Shown here one piece after another: positions 22,118 through 34,958 of a stretch of 64,000 nucleotides of DNA. A program made the translations under genes and the position numbers. The first letter of the stretch is position 1; the number at the start of each line of letters is the position of its first letter. This stretch comes from Argopecten irradians (lineage: Eukaryota; Mollusca; Bivalvia; Pectinida; Pectinidae): NCBI RefSeq assembly GCF_041381155.1, contig NC_091135.1, positions 8,485,620-8,549,619 on the forward strand, in the 5' to 3' direction. A model generated the notes under the pieces. That model was not told the DNA's origin. It saw nothing but the letters and a program-made list of their open reading frames with translations, and ran no database searches.

Positions 22118-24000
22118 GTATAAGGAAAGCTAAGGATTATTTGATTTTAGTATACATATCTGTATAAAGTATTGTTTATGAAGAAAGATTTCTGAAGTTC
22201 CCGCTCATATCTTTATTTACATTTTTTATTCAATATTAGATTACATAATGATATACAAAATGAATGTTCCTTTCTTAGAAGGACTCGCATGCCATTTCCA
22301 TATTTCATAAAAGTTCATATCTTAATTGAAAAAAAACCCTATGTTTACGGAATTTAATCGTTATCTTGAAGATGTTCCACCACCGACAAACCATAAACGA
22401 TACTCATCATTTGAACAACAATTTAAATCGTTTGCTCTTGTTTTTTATAAAGAAAAAAATATATGTCAGCGGAGCATCTTGAAAAATATTCATCTGAAAA
22501 AAAAGTTTTGCTCAATTAAAATACACTTTAATAAATGTATTCTCTCTAAAGTATAGTTTTTATTTATATATGTGATTAACTTAATTGTATAATACAGATG
22601 AATGTGAATCTGCGATTTACTATTCATGTGAATTAACATGGAGAAACATGTAGCAAAATTACGTTTTACAGTATCTTTTGGAAAGGACACATAATTAGTT
22701 TGAGATTCAAACGCCATATTTCAATGAGGTTCCTATTCAAAAGAACTTATTTAGACTTACTCAGAATACACATACTTAACATTTCGTTTGAATTTCATTA
22801 ACTATTCTATATGTAAAGCATCCATTTTTTTCTTTCATGTTATCCAACTATCTTGTTATCCAACATAGTTGATTAATATATATATATATATATCACATAC
22901 AGCTTTTAAAACAAATATACGTTATTGGAATAAGTCCAGGTTTCTACCCTAGCCAACGTGAAACAATTGTTGTTAAAAATACAGCCAATTTATCGCACCT
23001 CGGACAGAAGTGTCACCAAATAATTGGCGGAGAGCCGTCCCGTGGTGATCCCCTAACACTTTGTATGGGGCCAGTAAATTTTGTTATGGTGCAATATGGC
23101 GGCTGTCGCCCTCGCTTCAAAATTTAAACACCTTCTCTTCAACAAAATATACCATTTCATTACCGTAAAATCTATATTACTTGTTTTTTTGTGTGTAAAT
23201 TTAACTTAAATCCTTTTGATACTTCAAATTAAATGAAATGCATTTTTAATACGAGTTGCTTCCTCTATGCCAGTTTGAAAGTTGATGACGCGGTAAAAGT
23301 CAAACGTAACAATTCAAGCGTTTTTCTCGACTGTGATTATAAACGAATTGAGGTGTTCGTACCTAAAGATTTATCCTCACTTTACTATCAATTTATCGGC
23401 AAAACTTATAAAAGATTATTTCAGCGAGAATGCAGAGATGATCAAGGAAATTGTGCTTTTAAATGTTGGATTGATGTTTGTGTCATTTTTGTTTGTGATA
23501 CTTTCAATACAGTATACAGCCAGCCTGGTGTCGTACTGTGGTAGGCCTACTAGTTCTAACCTTGAATAGGGATGTCGAAACTATTTTTGATTTATGAATT
23601 ATTCATTAAGACTCTACAGGTCCCTTATACAGTATACATTGCAGATTCCGGAAAGAAATACATATATAAATTTGTAGGCCTATATGTTTGTATCCTTCGC
23701 CAGCATGCTTCAAGGTTGATTTCAGATTTGTGATCAAACAAATAGGAAACAAATACCTAATGAAACAAATCAATGGTCTTTGATGCGATAAATTCGTTAT
23801 ATAGTCAGTAATAGTAACATTGACACAAAAAATTAAGAATAGAAATATTATATAACAAAAAACTTTAAATTCGGGAAAATAAAGCTATATGAATTATTGA
23901 CAAGTGTTTTCTTATGCTACGCACATATAACATAATCCCAAATGCGAATATTCATTTTATTGAAATTTAATTACAGTATGTTTCTTTATTTGTTCTACAG
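22118..24000. other. G2 first intron
   Basis: Holds the short M1 copy and a (TA)n run near 22878-22895. An overlapping pair of 78-103-codon frames at 23233-23569 shows no recognisable domain and is treated as chance. Confidence 0.5.
22364..22486. mobile_element. MITE M1, internally deleted copy (~120 bp)
   Basis: Terminal inverted repeats 'GATGTTCCACCACCGACAAA' and 'TGTCAGCGGAGCATCTTG' enclose only ~80 bp, against ~320 bp in full M1 copies. It lies in the first intron of G2. Confidence 0.65.
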
Positions 24001-24962
24001 CTCAATAACCTGTTCACTCTACACGTCATCATGAAGTTTGCACTCTTCCTCGTTATTGCATTGCCTTTGGTAATGGCAGCACCCCATAAGAAGGCTTTAG
24101 ATCTCAGCTCGAACCCGTTCGTGAACAGTCTATGTGAGTCCAAAAACATCATTATCTACAATGTGTGTTTCTATATATTATTGTTTATTTTTGTAAATCA
24201 GGGCCGCGGTGGCCGAGTGGTTAAGATGTCCCGACATATTACCACAAGCCCTCCATCTCTGGGATGCGGGTTCGAATCCCAAAGTTGCCAGGTAATGAAC
24301 GCTGACCGGTGTTTTTTCTCCGGGTACTCCGGCTTTCCTCCACCAACAAACCTGGCACGTCCTTACATGACCCTGGCTGTTAATAGGACGTAAAACTAAA
24401 CAAACCACAAAAGTATATAGATCTTGCCATATTCCTTTTCCTTTTTAGTGAACGTTTTCCATGTTGACGAGCTCAAACAGCTGGTTACAGACTTGGTTGA
24501 CGATCTTGGATCTGATGCTAGGTTGAACGAATGTAGTTTAGAGTGTAACCATTTGGTAGATACACAGTTTTCTGCTGACACTGTCCCACACCGCTTGTCC
24601 TCTGGCTTGCCATTCGTAAGTATCCATCTAGAAAATTAAATAATGATATAGCCTTGCTTTCTCACACATCTTTTATATGTACATATGTGCAATTAATTGA
24701 ACAAAAAAAGTTTTATGACAAGTTTTGTTTGTTTGTTGATAAGCCATTAGTCTAATTTCCCTGGAACAAAAGAAAAATGTCATATTCCCAGTGTATTTAA
24801 ATCACACAGAAATAGATAACAAGAATGAAGACTTTTATCAAGAATGATAGTTTTATATTCATTTATTTCTTTCTCTGAATGGTTTATTCGTATATTTGTA
24901 GGCTGCAGGAGTTGGCGCACTTTTTCCATGTCCAAACTACAACTGCCGCACCAGCAGTGTAA
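24001..24962 (+). pseudogene. G2: single-domain secreted paralogue, frameshifted
   Basis: Exon 2 24001-24133 (ATG at 24031; MKFALFLVIALPLVMA signal peptide, APHKK, ALDLSSNPFVNSL), exon 3 24449-24615 (domain), exon 4 24902-24962 by homology. Exon 3 lacks 11 bp between two ACTGTC repeats, so the second cysteine pair (CPLAC) and the normal tail are lost. Splice sites remain, and the shifted frame continues through exon 4 without an early stop into a different tail ending near the AATAAA (25003). The CEKEC-equivalent is CSLEC. The altered exon-1 donor and a SINE in intron 2 also point to a decaying gene, but expression with a changed C-terminus cannot be excluded. Confidence 0.7.
24201..24412 (+). 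repeat. tRNA-derived SINE in G2 intron 2
   Basis: Head resembles a Leu/Ser-type tRNA with A box TGGCCGAGTGG (24210-24220) and B box GGTTCGAATCC (24269-24279). The body has 'CTCCGGGTACTCCGGCTTTC' and the tail 'CTGGCTGTTAATAGGACGT' plus an A/C-rich end. This is the common bivalve SINE type; it is not a working tRNA gene. Confidence 0.85.
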
Positions 24963-25002
24963 ATGGACTCGATGGTATTTGTGTAGAGAAAATAATGATC
25001 GG

Positions 25003-25008
25003 AATAAA
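25003..25008 (+). other. G2 polyadenylation signal AATAAA
   Basis: AATAAA about 40 bp after the ancestral stop; same position as in G3-G5. Confidence 0.6.
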
Positions 25009-25029
25009 ATAAAATAGCGAGATCAAATA

Positions 25030-26290
25030 GCATTATTATTGTTTCTTTACGATGAGTCCCTCATGAACATTTCTTGTTTGCCCACTTTCACTGTCGACGG
25101 ATACAATACCCTTTTTTATTTTATTTGCTCTCTCATTTTTTTTTTAAATTTCTTCCATAAGTTGACATATGTCATATCAAATTTACAAATGTGACCATTT
25201 ACAATGTCTTTTTCAATATCTTATTAATTTACATAAATAATAATAATAATAATAATAAAAATACTGTTAGAGGTATCTTCATAATTCCAACTGTTCCGAA
25301 ATCAGAATGATTTTTTTAGTGTAAAATTAATGTATTTTATTTTTCTTACTTTTTGAGAAAAATAACTTTTTATGTCCCTGTTCCCCCGATGCAAATATTC
25401 ACTTGGAAGGTCTTTATCACTACGGTGTTGATTCCTGTTGAAAACAAGCGTTCTGACGCTCTTCGAATTTGCGAATTAAAACTCAATAAAAGTAGCGGAA
25501 CAATATCAATCAAAAAGATATTTTCAGCACTAATATCGAGATTAATCAGGCATAGAACTCGATACCAGGTAATAAGAATTACCTGTAAGAGTTGTGATAG
25601 GAAAATATTGCGATATGAGTAAATAAATGTTCAATTTCTTTGTTTTGATTACCATTTCTAAATTTGATAATTTGATCCCGAACATTCCTATGACGTCACG
25701 TTTTAGTGATTCGACATTTCAAGCTGGCGTTTTGAAGGAATAAGCATTCATTTGTGGTATTATGGTGGCAATTTACACTCATATACGGCATAACATACTT
25801 TAAAATAATAGTGTAAGTTTATCTTGAAACATTTTAATATTTTTAAAAACGTCTGACAAAAAGAAACAGTAGGCTTCGTTTTACTTTAGTGGATGAAATT
25901 CATGATTTATTTCACAAAAACATCATTAACATGTTTCTGAAACATAAAATTAATGATTCAATACTTCAGACACGTAGAAAATATCGTACAAGTCCGACGT
26001 GCTCCTTGTTCATTTTAAAGTTGTGTGAAATATTGGTTGACATAGGTCATTGTTATCTACTTAGAGCAGACGGAATGTTTACTAAGGAGTAAAATGACGA
26101 CACAGACGGGGCCCAAAGTTGGTTAACCCCAAAGATGTAATTAAGCTGAATCAGCACAATATCTACAATCGTACAGTTATGTATATCGAAGAGATTTCAT
26201 AATTTTTAGTTATATTTTTTATGAAATTAAGAAAGCCTGCCATTTATGATGCATTTAACATAAATTATATATGAAAAAAAATACTGAATG
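25030..26290. other. Intergenic, nothing recognised
   Basis: AT-rich, with a short (TAA)n microsatellite at about 25230-25257. No gene or larger repeat recognised. Confidence 0.5.
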
Positions 26291-26299
26291 GTCCTATAT

Positions 26300-27215
26300 C
26301 GTTTTTGTGTCGCCTGAAACTATGTCTTCGTCGGCGGCGTCCGGGAAAAGATTTCCGCGCAATAACTTTAGTACTTAATATTGTCAGATTTCAATCAAAT
26401 GTTATATTGCGTTATATCAGTGAGATCCCGGATGGGTTTCATACTGGTCAAAATCCGTCAATATTTGCAAAATTTTCAGGACTTTAAAATCGTCAAAACA
26501 GATAAATCCATTGTGTCCACTAGATAACTGTAGTATTACTTGTCCGATTTCAACCAAATGTGATATATTGCTAAACACTAATCAGATCTCGAACGAATTT
26601 GATACTGGTCAAAATCTGTCAATATTTCCAAGAGTTTAAAAATCGTCAAAACTGATAAATCCATGGTTTCCGCTCGATAACTTCAGTATTTATTGTCCTT
26701 GTCCGATTTTAACCGAATTTGGTGTATTGCTTTACATGAGAGAGATCTCGGATTAGTTGATACTGGTTAAAATCCGTTAATATTTGCAAGAGTTGCGGGA
26801 CTTTACAATCATCAAAACAGAGTTTCCGTGTGATAACAATAATATTCATTATTCGATTATAACTAAATTTTGTATATTGCTTTATAACAATGAGATCTAG
26901 GATGGGTTTGATATTGGTCAAATCCGTCAATATTTGCAAGAGATAATTTCTTGGTTTCCGCTCAATATCTTTTGTATTTTTTTAGTATCCGATATCAACC
27001 AAATTATGCATATTATATGCAAATGATGTGCTTATAACAAAGATATATCTGATGGGTTTGATACTGGTCCAAAAGCCGTCAAGATGTACAAGAGTTACGG
27101 GACCTGAATACTTAACCTAATTATTAACAATATTTTATATTGTAAATAACTATTTTTGTGATGTTTTAAACTGCTGGACAGGCGACACATCCACTTCCGT
27201 GGAGTTCTTGCTTAA
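26300..27215. repeat. Tandem repeat element, ~150-bp units, inverted GTGTCGCCTG ends
   Basis: About five diverged units, each with 'TGTCCGATTTCAACCAAAT', 'GAGATCTCGGATGGGTTTGA'-like and 'ACTGGTCAAAATCCGTCAAT' segments. The block is bracketed by TGTGTCGCCTG (26305) and its reverse complement CAGGCGACACA (27178), which suggests one mobile or foldback-type unit with internal tandem repeats. Confidence 0.7.
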
Positions 27216-28918
27216 AAAGTCACGTAATGATCATGAGAAACAAAAAATATCTTTTGATAACATAAATCTGGGACAGCTTTATATATTAAAGCTAACAAGC
27301 GGTCTCGACATAGGTTATCAACATATCGCATTGGCTCAAATGTATTGATCCAAGAGCTGCATAACTTGTGCGTCTCTATGCATGATATAAATAATATCCA
27401 GAGTCATAAGTGAATGACGTCAGTCATGACGCATCAAAACAGCATAGCGCATGACCGGAAATTCACGAACATCAAGCCCTCCCGAGGCCTCCACAGCAAT
27501 TGGCGGAATATAATGAAATGAAATTGCATCATTATTGTTATTTCTTTACCACATCTATCTTATAAACGATCTTGGTTTCCTATACTTTTACTGTCAACAA
27601 ATAATATTATTACTATTTTCTCATTTTTTTAATTTTCTGCAAAACTTCACATATAATTTAAATTTACACATGTGACAATTTGCAATGTATTAAAGTCATT
27701 ATTTTTTTAAAATAAGAAATATTTTTATTACTAATATCCACTATAAACATTATACAATCTTAGATCAGCGTAACGGATTCTCACAAAAATTTGTGAACAT
27801 GATTATTTCATAACCCGATGAAATTAATAAAAAAAGTAACATCAATAATTTTCAATTAATTTTTTCAATTAATTTTCCAGACTAAGTGATAAACTATTAT
27901 ACATTTACACGTACAATTTCATTGATTTTCCCAGGATAATGTTTCCAATTCAATATGCAACGCAACGTTTATATTGTGAGGTCACGATAACGTCGAAAAT
28001 TCGTGCCATTCTCGAGTTTTTCCATACACGGTGGGGAATCACGTGGTCTGTAGTTGGTGTGTTACACGAATCAAAATGGCGGCCGCCAGCATTTTTGCCA
28101 GAAAAGGAGGTAAGTCACTGAAAATACCCTTTGTATCGGCATTTAATAGTGACGAGCATATGCTATACATAATTCTAGACAAACCGATACCTTAGTTGTG
28201 TTGCAACGCTCTGTACTTTTCTGTAACATTCTGACCAAAGTTTTGAATAGGAGCGATTTTGCTCGTAGTAGAATTGGTAGTATACACGAACATACATGCT
28301 TTTCGTACGTTTTCTGTGTTGAGACAAGGTCATTCGCTGTAAATGTGATATTATCTAAATGTTAAAGTCTACATTCAATTGCATATCAAACCTTTTTGAC
28401 AGAAAGCATCATGTTCATTGTTAATTCTTTGGTTTTGTAAAAGGATGAGTAAACACGTACCGTTTTGGACTGATGAGTTGACACGAGCTGCTACATATTT
28501 CCGTCAGTTTGACTAATCTGACAAACATTGATAGTGTGTGTTCAAGTATGTAAGATGAACCTATACCAGTTAAAAGTAAGAATAGTATACTTATTTAATT
28601 GATTAAACTTTAACACACAAAATTAGAAGGTGAAAGGATATAGCCGTTTGAAGTCCCGGAAGTGGACGTCGTTTGCAGCTTCAGTCAAAATGGCAAATAT
28701 GTACGTTGCCTTATTTTACTATAATTCAATTTTGCTTGTTACAAGCATTTTCATTGGCTTAAAAATTTACTTTATCAGCCCATAAAGGAAAAAATGGCGT
28801 CGCCGTTTATGACGTTGCTTCTGATTGGCTGAGATGACGGCGTAATGATTTCATAGACAAAAGAGTCCCAAAATGAATTTTAAGTATTGAAGAGATTATC
28901 TTTATTAAATTGAATTAT

Positions 28919-29075
28919 AAGGATTAATTTGAATAGATTTTTTATGTTATGAAGATATAACACAAAAATCTGAGTGTACTCTCATCATAAACCGCTTCGC
29001 GGTTTATTTAGAGTACACTCAGATTTTTGTGTTATATCTCCATAACATAAAAAATATATTCAAATTCATCCTTAA
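28919..29075. repeat. Near-perfect palindromic hairpin element
   Basis: Two ~73-bp arms ('ACACAAAAATCTGAGTGTAC' and its complement) meet at a short centre CCGCTTCGCGG (28992-29002). A small hairpin-type MITE is the simplest reading. Confidence 0.85.
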
Positions 29076-29079
29076 ACAA

Positions 29080-30520
29080 ACATGCCATACAAAACAACAG
29101 GAATCTGTAAAATATGCCGTACAGTCATTATTGGCTTACATCAAGTTGATCTTCAGTAACTGCAGTCCAAGGGTATTTAAGCACTGTCGTTGGTAAATAT
29201 ATTGATGAATTACTTTTACTTTTTAGAGTGTTGAATATAACAAATTTGTGATTAATTTGTCAATTGTCTTTGAAATACAAGGGATCCCTGGTGTTATTCC
29301 ACATACATGTATATGTATTTGACTATATAACTCCGGAATTTTTAGTGAAAGATTTTTAAGTCTTATTTCTGAAGGAAACAGTCATGACATTGGGTCTTTC
29401 CATAATTCACAATCTTTATTCCTTTAGTCAAAATGACGAGACTAGTTCCCTTTTTATAACCGTAATTCTAATATATATGTTCCAAATAAAGACGTTCCCT
29501 ACAAGTTTCGCGAATTTGAAAGACACTGTGTGGTGTAGCCCATATTCCCTTTTAAAAGCCATTTTACAAAATTTGTATATTATCTGGCCTTTTAATACAG
29601 CATATCAACATATAACGATATGATACAAAGAATCACTACGGAACCGACTCTAATTAATGGTTGGAAGATCTTATGATTGACAACTAGTATAATTTACGTA
29701 TATTGTACTTGATTATTTATACATTTGTATATTTAATGTTAACACTGCTGTTTTGAAAATACTCAATAAATACACATTGAAGCATGGGTTTTGTTCATTG
29801 GTTATATTTATACTCTTCTGTACAGTCCTATTTTAATCCGGTAGCATTCTTGATTCATTGCAAGGAGACTTAACCCATCTTACACACAGGAATCTTTTTG
29901 TATGGCGACACTTTAACCGTTCCTTCTTTCCGTCGTTCTGACAGGCGTTTTCTTCCGGTCTCTGAAAAATACCAAATGTGTGTTATTGATGTTGTACAAA
30001 TTACTTGTTTGTGGTTTATAATCTTGTTTGTGATTTTCCCTTTGGATGAATAAAGTTATGGTTGGTATTATGTCAGCCTATATTGGTTACGAGAAATCAT
30101 CAATGTCTTTCTTTGACTAAGTTGTAGATTCATTCTATAACATATTCATCTATAAAACTGATTAACAAACAAATCTCAACATTACCAATACTTAAAAACA
30201 TTAAACGTGTATGTTAGATACCGTATATATATATATATATATTGATCTTCTAGAAATGGACGGACACAGACACAAAGTGTTATGACCTTCCCCAATCATC
30301 CCGTTTGTTTCCTTAACCAGATGATATGCAGTCATGGCTTTGATGCAGTAGGTTGTGAATGTCCTGGTTATTAAAACAGTTGTCATAGATATTGAACGAT
30401 ATTCTATTGAACGATAGCTTGTTTAACATATTCCGTTAAATTTTAACCGCCTACATACTACATCATGCGGTTGATTCTAACTGGTATGAGTTAATCATGT
30501 AAATATACTTGAACATAATT
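29080..30520. other. Spacer of the long inverted repeat, no gene recognised
   Basis: Short chance frames only. A (TA)n run lies near 30220-30242. Confidence 0.45.
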
Positions 30521-31699
30521 ATTACAATATCATTGTTTGTCAGCTTAGACTAGTTAAAGTAACGGACATATGTAACAGTTCGTGTCAACTCATCAATCCA
30601 AAACGGTACGTGTTTACTCATCCTTTCGTAAAACCAAAGAATTAACAATGAACATGATGTTTTCTGCCATAAAGGTTAGATGTGCAATTGAATGTAGACT
30701 TTAACATTTAGACAATATCACATTTACAGCGAAGGGCCCTGTCTCAACACAGAAAACGTACGAAAAGTGTATGTTCGTGTATACTACCAATTCTACTACG
30801 ATCAAAATCGCTCCGATTCAAAACTTTGGTCAGAATGTTACAGAAAAGTACAGAGTGTTGCAACACAACTAAGGTATGGGTTTGTCTAGAATTATGTATA
30901 GCATATGCTCGTCACTATAAAATGCCGATACAAAAAGGTATTTTCAGTGACTTACTTCCTTTTCTGGCAAAACTGCTGGCGGCCGCCATTTTGATTCGAG
31001 TAACACACCAACTACAGACCACGTGATTCCCCACCGTGCCATAGCTGTATGAAAATAAGTCGTCCAATTAGAATGCCCGATTTAGCATGAAAACAAAGAA
31101 AAATTATTATGTTATAAACGATTTTGCAACTTAAGTCATGACTTATTAGGAACGCACTCAGCTAGCCATGACTATTATTTAGTTATCAACTGTTTTGACT
31201 TACAACGTGTTATTTGATTAAAACCCAGCTAGTAAAGTTACCTTTGTTGTATAGAACCATTGTATTAGATAATGAACACCAAGGAGTCTATTATGTAACT
31301 CGCTGTCTATTATTATAGAGTCACTGTCCATTATTCCCCAAAATAATGGACAGTCTATTTTGAACAAAGGAAAAATACGCTGCTATAATGAAAACAAAAA
31401 AAGTTTTTTGGACCAACCAAAATTTTACATCTATGTTCACTGCTCCATCGAAATTATTGCTTCCCTTCCTTCCAAGCTGTTACTGTTCTAAAAATTAAAA
31501 CAAAAACATAATTAGAGTCTTGCACTATCATTTGTAACACATTTTTAAAACTTGTAATTGACGAAGAATAGGAATTCTAGATTCTTGACGGTGTTTGGAT
31601 AATATGCAGTCTTTTAGCTCAGATATTTCACATCCCTTATAACATAATCTGATGATTATGGTTAAACATAATAAAATATAAAACTCTTTCATATGTTTG

Positions 31700-31792
31700 G
31701 GATATTCTACCCAAGGGTTACTAAATGTTGTAAAACCCGAGGCTTGCCCAGGGTTTTGCAACATTTTTGTGATCCCGAGGGTAGGATATCCC
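31700..31792. repeat. Imperfect inverted repeat
   Basis: 'GGGATATTCTACCCAAGGG' with 'AAATGTTGTAAAACCC' pairs with 'GGGTTTTGCAACATTTTTG' and 'CGAGGGTAGGATATCCCT'. A small foldback repeat. Confidence 0.6.
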
Positions 31793-32231
31793 TATCCATC
31801 ATATCCACTTTTTCTTTCATACCTCGACGTTTTATTGCAATTTTACAACTATAATATCCCGCCATTTTAAAATAAATTCGAAGAAATTAGCGACTGGAAG
31901 TCAATTTTCCATTCATGAAAAAATACGTGATATTTTCAACACAAATTCCGTTGTTTACATCTTTTATAGTAAAACAAGTCATATTTGCAAAAAAAAAAAA
32001 AAAGTTAAAATTTTGGCGAGGAAAAAGAGATTTTGTTGACGCCGTGACGTCACGAGGCTTTATTGCATGGGTAGTCATGCAATACAGCCTCAGGCGACAT
32101 GAGTTTATTGCCCTAGACCAGCCAGTATTATACCCGTAGGTATGAATGAATGGTCAATAGAGCGAAACCTGTCTAATCTGACACATGGTTTCCCTACATC
32201 CTATTTGTAACTGTGAGTTGATCTCACGTGG

Positions 32232-32766
32232 TGTCTGCAGGTAGGGCGTTAGAATTGTACCTGCTGCCCCTATTGCATAATCGTAAAAGGCGACTAAATT
32301 TAGGATCTTATCTTTTCTATTCTTCCTAACTGACTTTATCCTTCCTAATGCCTCCCTTGGCACCGCCTCACTTTTGGCTTTGAGTTGAGCGTTCGCCCCT
32401 GTGAGGAAGGCTCTGGGTTCTGTCCCCTGGCCGAGACACACCAAAGTCTGTAAAAGTGGTAGTTTCTGCTCCTGCTTAGCGCTCAGCATACAGGGAGTGG
32501 GACGACTGGTTGGCCCGTTGTCAGTATAATGTGACCGGGTGGGGTGTGTTGCTTGGTGTCTTCGGCGGCATGCTTCAGTGATATAGCACTATAAAAAGGG
32601 CAACAGTTCCACTATACAAGAAGACACAACATGAATATACCGCAGTCTCCCAAAACACGCACCTCGCACAACATACACGCATCATACGCATACATGGGAG
32701 GCCGTCCTTACATGACCATAGCTGTTAATAGGACGTTAATTAATCAAACAAACAAACGAACAAAAA
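32232..32766 (+). repeat. ~530-bp SINE-like retroposon, near full length
   Basis: Starts 'CTGCAGGTAGGGCGTTAG', includes 'CTCTGGGTTCTGTCCCCTGG' and 'GGGTGTGTTGCTTGGTGTCT', and ends 'GCTGTTAATAGGACGTTAAT' plus an (AAAC)n tail. The family shares its 3' tail with the tRNA-SINE at 24201. An antisense frame inside it recurs in other copies only because the copies are similar. Confidence 0.85.
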
Positions 32767-33512
32767 AGTAAGCTTGGACAAGGATGGACAGGGCTATACT
32801 TGATCGCGTCACTGATGTTACATATCGAGTAAAGAAACAAGTCGATCAATATCCATGTGGACCACCTCAAACCATACCAGGGTTGCAATTCACCAGATAC
32901 TGGACTTCCCGTTTCTTCTCGGTCTTCTACTCCACTTCCTGTCTCACCTCGACAATCTTCCCTTCCTGTTATAACGCCTTCTTCAGCTCAATCTCCTGTA
33001 AAAACTAGAACAGGAAGAATATCTTTGACTTGAAAGATTATTCTTGTTATGACAAGAGGGGAACGATAAAACTATGTCAAGTCTATGCCAAAATAGGAAA
33101 ACGTTAACCTTGTATATATGTACAGAGATAATCTTTTTAATTTGGCAACATCTCTTTACTTGGGTAATAGAGATCTCTGACCTGGTTTATTTGACTTCCC
33201 CAGAATTATGGACGTACTTTGGTGTGTGGGTGGGCACAGAAGAGGCCATATCACTGGACAGTGATGTCAACATGAAGTGGGAGGAGGGAATGTCGTGTCC
33301 GGTTGTAAGCTGTAGGGGACCTCTGTATACTCGCTATGCGGCCCTCCAGGCCATTGGTGGAAGGTGCACCATCCCACATTTCGGAAGCACCTGTGCTTTA
33401 CAACGGGATGTACAGCTTCGTTTGTACAAATTGCGAAGCTAAGGCAGTACCTCTTCAGAGTGCATGGAACATCGGACAGCGGTGAGGATCTTGCAAGGAG
33501 GACTGGAAAGGA

Positions 33513-34958
33513 TTTTTTGTTTGTTTGTTTGATTAATTAACGTCCTATTAACAGCTATGGTCATGTAAGGACGGCCTCCCATGTATGCGGTGTGTTGCGT
33601 GTATGTTGTGCGAGGTGCGTGTTTCGGGAGACTGCGGTATATTCATGTTGTGTCTTCTTGTATAGTGGAACTTTTGCCCTTTTTATAGTGCTATATCACT
33701 GAAGCATGCCGCCGAAAACACCAAGCAACACACCCCACCCGGTCACATTATACTGACAACGGACGAACCAGTCGTCCCACTCCCTTTTTGCTGAGCGCTA
33801 AGCAGGAGCAGAAACTACCACTTTTACAGACTTTGGTGTGTCTCGACCAGGGGACAAAATCCAGATCCTTCCTCACAGGGGCGAACGCTCAACTCAAGGC
33901 CAAAAGTGAGGCGGTGCCAAGGGAGGCATTAGGAAGGATAAAGTCAGTTAGGAAGAATAGAAAAAATAAGATCCTAAATTTAGTCGCCTTTTACGATCAT
34001 GGGGCAGCAGGTACAATTCTAGGTGACCGCCTTATATCCCTACGGCCCAATAGTCCGAAGGCCCATTAGTCCTAAGGCCCGTTAGTCCGAAGGCCCAATA
34101 GTCCGAAGGCCCGATAGTCCGAAAACAGATAATACAATTGGGATTTATATGCGAATAGTACTTGAAATGAAACAAACGTTTATTACAGTTTTCGATGCAA
34201 AAGATTTGTTGTAAACTTGCTGAGGTATACTTACATGTATGTGACTATAGAATTGATACGGAAAATGATATGAAACAACGAAATGTAGCGTATTTTCAAA
34301 AGAGCATAATCTTGAAATACATAAACGTATCTGATATTAAAGAGTATTGTTTTGTATATGTACAATGTGATCCTGTTTAATATTTCCCCGAAAAAAATAT
34401 CATTATGTGGACCATTTCCATCATTATGGGTAGAATAAACAATTCAAAGAATGGGGAAGCAAAAATAAGTCCTTAAATACATGTATATATTGTACAAAAT
34501 AACGACGTTTACAGGTATAATAAAAGTCATTTTTCGATAAGATTTGATTATATACATCATTTATTCATGAAACAATGTTAATCCTAATGCAATACAGTGT
34601 ACAAAAGGCTAACAATAGGACATTTTAAAGCTTGCATGTTTGGAAGATAATCCATAGAATGTATGCTTGTGAAATATCCTATAAAATGTAAGATGTTATT
34701 TTATTATTTTTTTTTATCTATTTTTTTTTTATTTTGATGTAATTTTGACCTGGCATTGCTCATGAAGAAATGACAACTTGCTGTCCATAGAAATTGTCAG
34801 ATCATCAGTGCCGAAAAATGTTTTCGTCAAAATACGTTAATTATAACAACTCTCTAACTTGCAATATTTACTAATTTTCGGACTAACGGGCCTTCGGACT
34901 ATTGGGCCGTAGGGATATAAGGGTGTCACCCAATTCTAACGCCCTACCTGCAGGGCCA
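33513..34958 (-). repeat. ~530-bp SINE-like retroposon split by a nested MITE
   Basis: Target duplication GACTGGAAAGGA at 33501-33512 and 34959-34970 brackets a minus-strand copy. The body is split at 'GGTACAATTCT' by the element at 34021-34931. Without the nested element the copy is about 529 bp, matching the copy at 54730. Confidence 0.85.
34021..34931. mobile_element. Nested 911-bp TIR element
   Basis: Inserted in the SINE with target duplication AATTCT (34015-34020, 34932-34937). The terminal inverted repeats are about 40 bp and include 'CTTATATCCCTACGGCCCAA'. The left end adds four further copies of an 'AGTCCGAAGGCCC'-type motif. No coding sequence. Confidence 0.8.

Larger units (their letters stand above)
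28016..31056. repeat. Long inverted repeat, ~525-bp arms, ~2-kb spacer
   Basis: Left arm 28016-28540 and right arm 30522-31056 are reverse complements with scattered differences. Shared landmarks are ACGGTGGGGAATCACGTGGT, ATGGCGGCCGCCAG, GTCTAGAATTATGTATAGC and CCGTTTTGG. It resembles a long-TIR non-autonomous transposon or a foldback element. No transposase frame is visible in the spacer and no clear target duplication was found. The spacer holds the hairpin at 28919-29075. Confidence 0.8.

Noticed and set aside
23233-23569. Two overlapping frames of 78 and 103 codons
   Set aside because: No domain, no paralogue and a location inside the G2 first intron. Treated as chance.
24201-24285. Possible tRNA gene
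   Set aside because: A and B boxes are present, but the sequence continues into a SINE body and tail and does not close an acceptor stem. It is a SINE head.
25226-25258. (TAA)n tract considered as a regulatory site or array
   Set aside because: An ordinary short microsatellite.
32154-34069. Recurrent ~90-codon frame MLSAKQEQKLPLLQTLVCL...
   Set aside because: It is antisense to the ~530-bp retroposon and appears wherever that repeat occurs. There is no sign of selection or a domain.
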